Positions 63,094 to 64,000 of a stretch of 64,000 nt of DNA are shown here, one piece after another (the first letter of the stretch is position 1; every line of letters starts with the position of its first letter). The notes under the pieces are model-generated. The model was not told where the DNA came from and ran no database searches. It worked only from the letters and a program-made list of their open reading frames with translations. Source of the DNA: Bacillota bacterium (GTDB lineage Bacteria; Bacillota; Clostridia; Oscillospirales; Acutalibacteraceae); the NCBI GenBank assembly GCA_023458755.1, contig JAEWYE010000027.1, forward strand, positions 62,001 through 126,000, written 5' to 3'. Both the position numbers and the translations under genes were made by a program.

Positions 63094-63681
63094 ATGCCAG
63101 AAAATCAAACTGCGGTATTAGAGAATGAATCAACAAACGACCGGTATGACTTTTTTGTTGATGCGGATGAAGCAATTGAGGATGAATTATCAACTGTGGA
63201 TATTCGGAAATTTGACTTAAAGGATGAAGATTTCTATTTGGTACTAACGCAAAAAAGACTCTATTACAGCGGCGACACGTTATACTACAAGGGCGAAAAT
63301 GCAAAGTTCAAGAAACGTACCGGCAACATTGCTTACCCTGACATTCTTAAAATTGACGGTACGACCGTGAAAAACAAGAAATTAAATATTGCATGGATTC
63401 TTTCTTTGATAGTCGCGATAGGCTATATGGCAATTGGCCGGATTACGGGGTACTATGGTCGGACGGAACGCCTGATTTATGTTGGCTTGATTTTACTGGC
63501 ATTCGTCTTTCTTTGGATGTATTTTGGAAGCATCAAAAATATACTGATTTTCGAATGTAAAGACAAAGAGCAAACTGTCTCCATCAGCACGCGAGGGGTA
63601 GCTTATAAAAAGGTCATACCGTTTAAAGAGAAACTGCGTGAACTCATGAAAATCAATAAAGAAAGTTCGGCAAAAAATTAG
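63094..63681 (+). CDS. Membrane protein with PH-like soluble parts, unknown function
   Basis: 195 residues from ATG 63094, about eight bases after GAGGGGG. An ATG two codons earlier is too close. An acidic N-terminus (1-45) precedes a beta-rich stretch (YLVLTQKRLYYSGDTLYYKG, KRTGNIAYPDILKIDG) like PH-domain YdbT/bPH proteins. Two membrane helices (about 101-122 and 130-150) and a second beta stretch follow. The layout, with soluble halves around two membrane helices, is seen in clostridial proteins of unknown role. It is a single gene with promoter and terminator. Confidence 0.7.
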   Translation: MPENQTAVLENESTNDRYDFFVDADEAIEDELSTVDIRKFDLKDEDFYLVLTQKRLYYSGDTLYYKGENAKFKKRTGNIAYPDILKIDGTTVKNKKLNIAWILSLIVAIGYMAIGRITGYYGRTERLIYVGLILLAFVFLWMYFGSIKNILIFECKDKEQTVSISTRGVAYKKVIPFKEKLRELMKINKESSAKN

Positions 63682-63733
63682 AGGAAACGCTGATTTTTAT
63701 TGATTGAATCTGCGTATCTTTAAAACAAATTAG

Positions 63734-63767
63734 AAAGCATCCTGCGTTTGGCGGATGCTTTTTTATT
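63734..63767 (+). terminator. Terminator of the two-TM protein gene
   Basis: AAAGCATCC / GGATGCTTT stem with a ten-base loop, then TTTTATTTT. Confidence 0.85.
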
Positions 63768-63800
63768 TTGTGTGGTCATACAGTCCGGAAAAGACATGTG

Positions 63801-63829
63801 TTGATTAATTTGCAAAGAATTGCTATGAT
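63801..63829 (+). promoter_or_regulatory. Promoter of the gene at the right edge
   Basis: TTGATT at 63801-63806, 17-base spacer, TATGAT at 63824-63829, 74 bases before the ATG. Confidence 0.65.
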
Positions 63830-63902
63830 AATACCGTAACTTTGTTCGATACAGTTCTTTGCAAATATTGAGCCGCGCAAATTTGTATTCTGGGAGAAAT
63901 CA

Positions 63903-64000
63903 ATGGAAAACGAAGTAAAGCTTCCCATACGCCAACTGGTTGAATTCATCCTTCGCTCCGGCGATATTGACAGCCGCTACGTGGAAAAAGACCGGATGTA
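63903..64000 (+). CDS. N-terminus of a probable DinG/Rad3-type ATP-dependent helicase
   Basis: ATG 63903 after GGGAGAAATCA; 32 codons remain in the window. The visible start, LPIRQLVEFILRSGDIDSRYV, resembles the N-terminus of clostridial Rad3-like helicases that carry a PD-(D/E)XK-type segment before the helicase motifs. The identification rests on memory of that start only; the helicase motifs lie outside the window. Confidence 0.45.
   Translation, partial: MENEVKLPIRQLVEFILRSGDIDSRYVEKDRM

Overview
The window looks like the chromosome of a low-to-mid GC, spore-forming Firmicute of the class Clostridia. The order Oscillospirales (Ruminococcaceae/Oscillospiraceae) is the best guess. The reasons are spoIIR and a cysteine-rich, coat-like protein, AddAB rather than RecBCD, TrmFO, a T-box leader, strong AGGAGG ribosome-binding sites, TTGACA/TATAAT promoters and the clostridial gene order rnc - radical SAM - smc - ftsY. 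No rRNA, tRNA, CRISPR array, prophage or intact insertion sequence was seen.

Layout. 1-5.9 kb: tail of a histidinol-phosphatase, an Lrp regulator overlapping an aminotransferase, ispE, guaB with its own promoter and terminator, and spoIIR. 6.3-13.2 kb: addB-addA recombination nuclease. 13.5-14.9 kb: infC-rpmI-rplT behind an attenuator leader, with infC starting at ATT. 14.9-20.6 kb: TrmH-type rRNA/tRNA methyltransferase, dprA, topA, trmFO. 20.7-33.5 kb: a long housekeeping run with plsX, rnc, a radical SAM gene, smc, ftsY, rdgB, a YhbY RNA-binding protein, nadD, yqeK, rsfS and leuS.

33.5-37.4 kb is an AT-rich accessory island. It holds a secreted 164-residue protein with its own strong promoter and terminator, followed by two FtsX-like permeases and an ABC ATPase. 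It has the architecture of a bacteriocin/toxin export-immunity locus and is the best candidate for an undescribed system. It is followed by a complete T-box riboswitch (specifier most likely ATC, isoleucine) that controls a cupin-type regulator and an acyl-CoA synthetase. This suggests isoleucine synthesis from an imported branched-chain acid.

40-56 kb is a mixed accessory region on both strands: cysteine hydrolase, tiny membrane protein, HAD phosphatase, DUF1294, a zinc-ribbon ORF without a clear start, a GHL10 glycosidase, mtaB, an HPr paralogue lacking the phosphorylatable histidine, an ABC-F protein, nrdR, DUF4363/DUF421, asnB, aldo/keto reductase and DUF1836/AraC. 56.5-64 kb carries an OadG-like small membrane protein, pcrA, the cysteine-rich protein, an AT-rich islet (PD-(D/E)XK HSDR_N protein plus voltage-gated-like potassium channel), a two-TM protein and the start of a probable helicase gene.

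Three families of short dispersed repeats fill the intergenic spaces: family A (about 55 bp, paired hairpins), family B (GC-rich, about 60-90 bp, with a GCGCGCTCCCGCGCGC core) and a 107-bp MITE with 12-bp terminal inverted repeats, present twice in inverted orientation. All starts, families and structures were assigned by reading the sequence; no database search was run.
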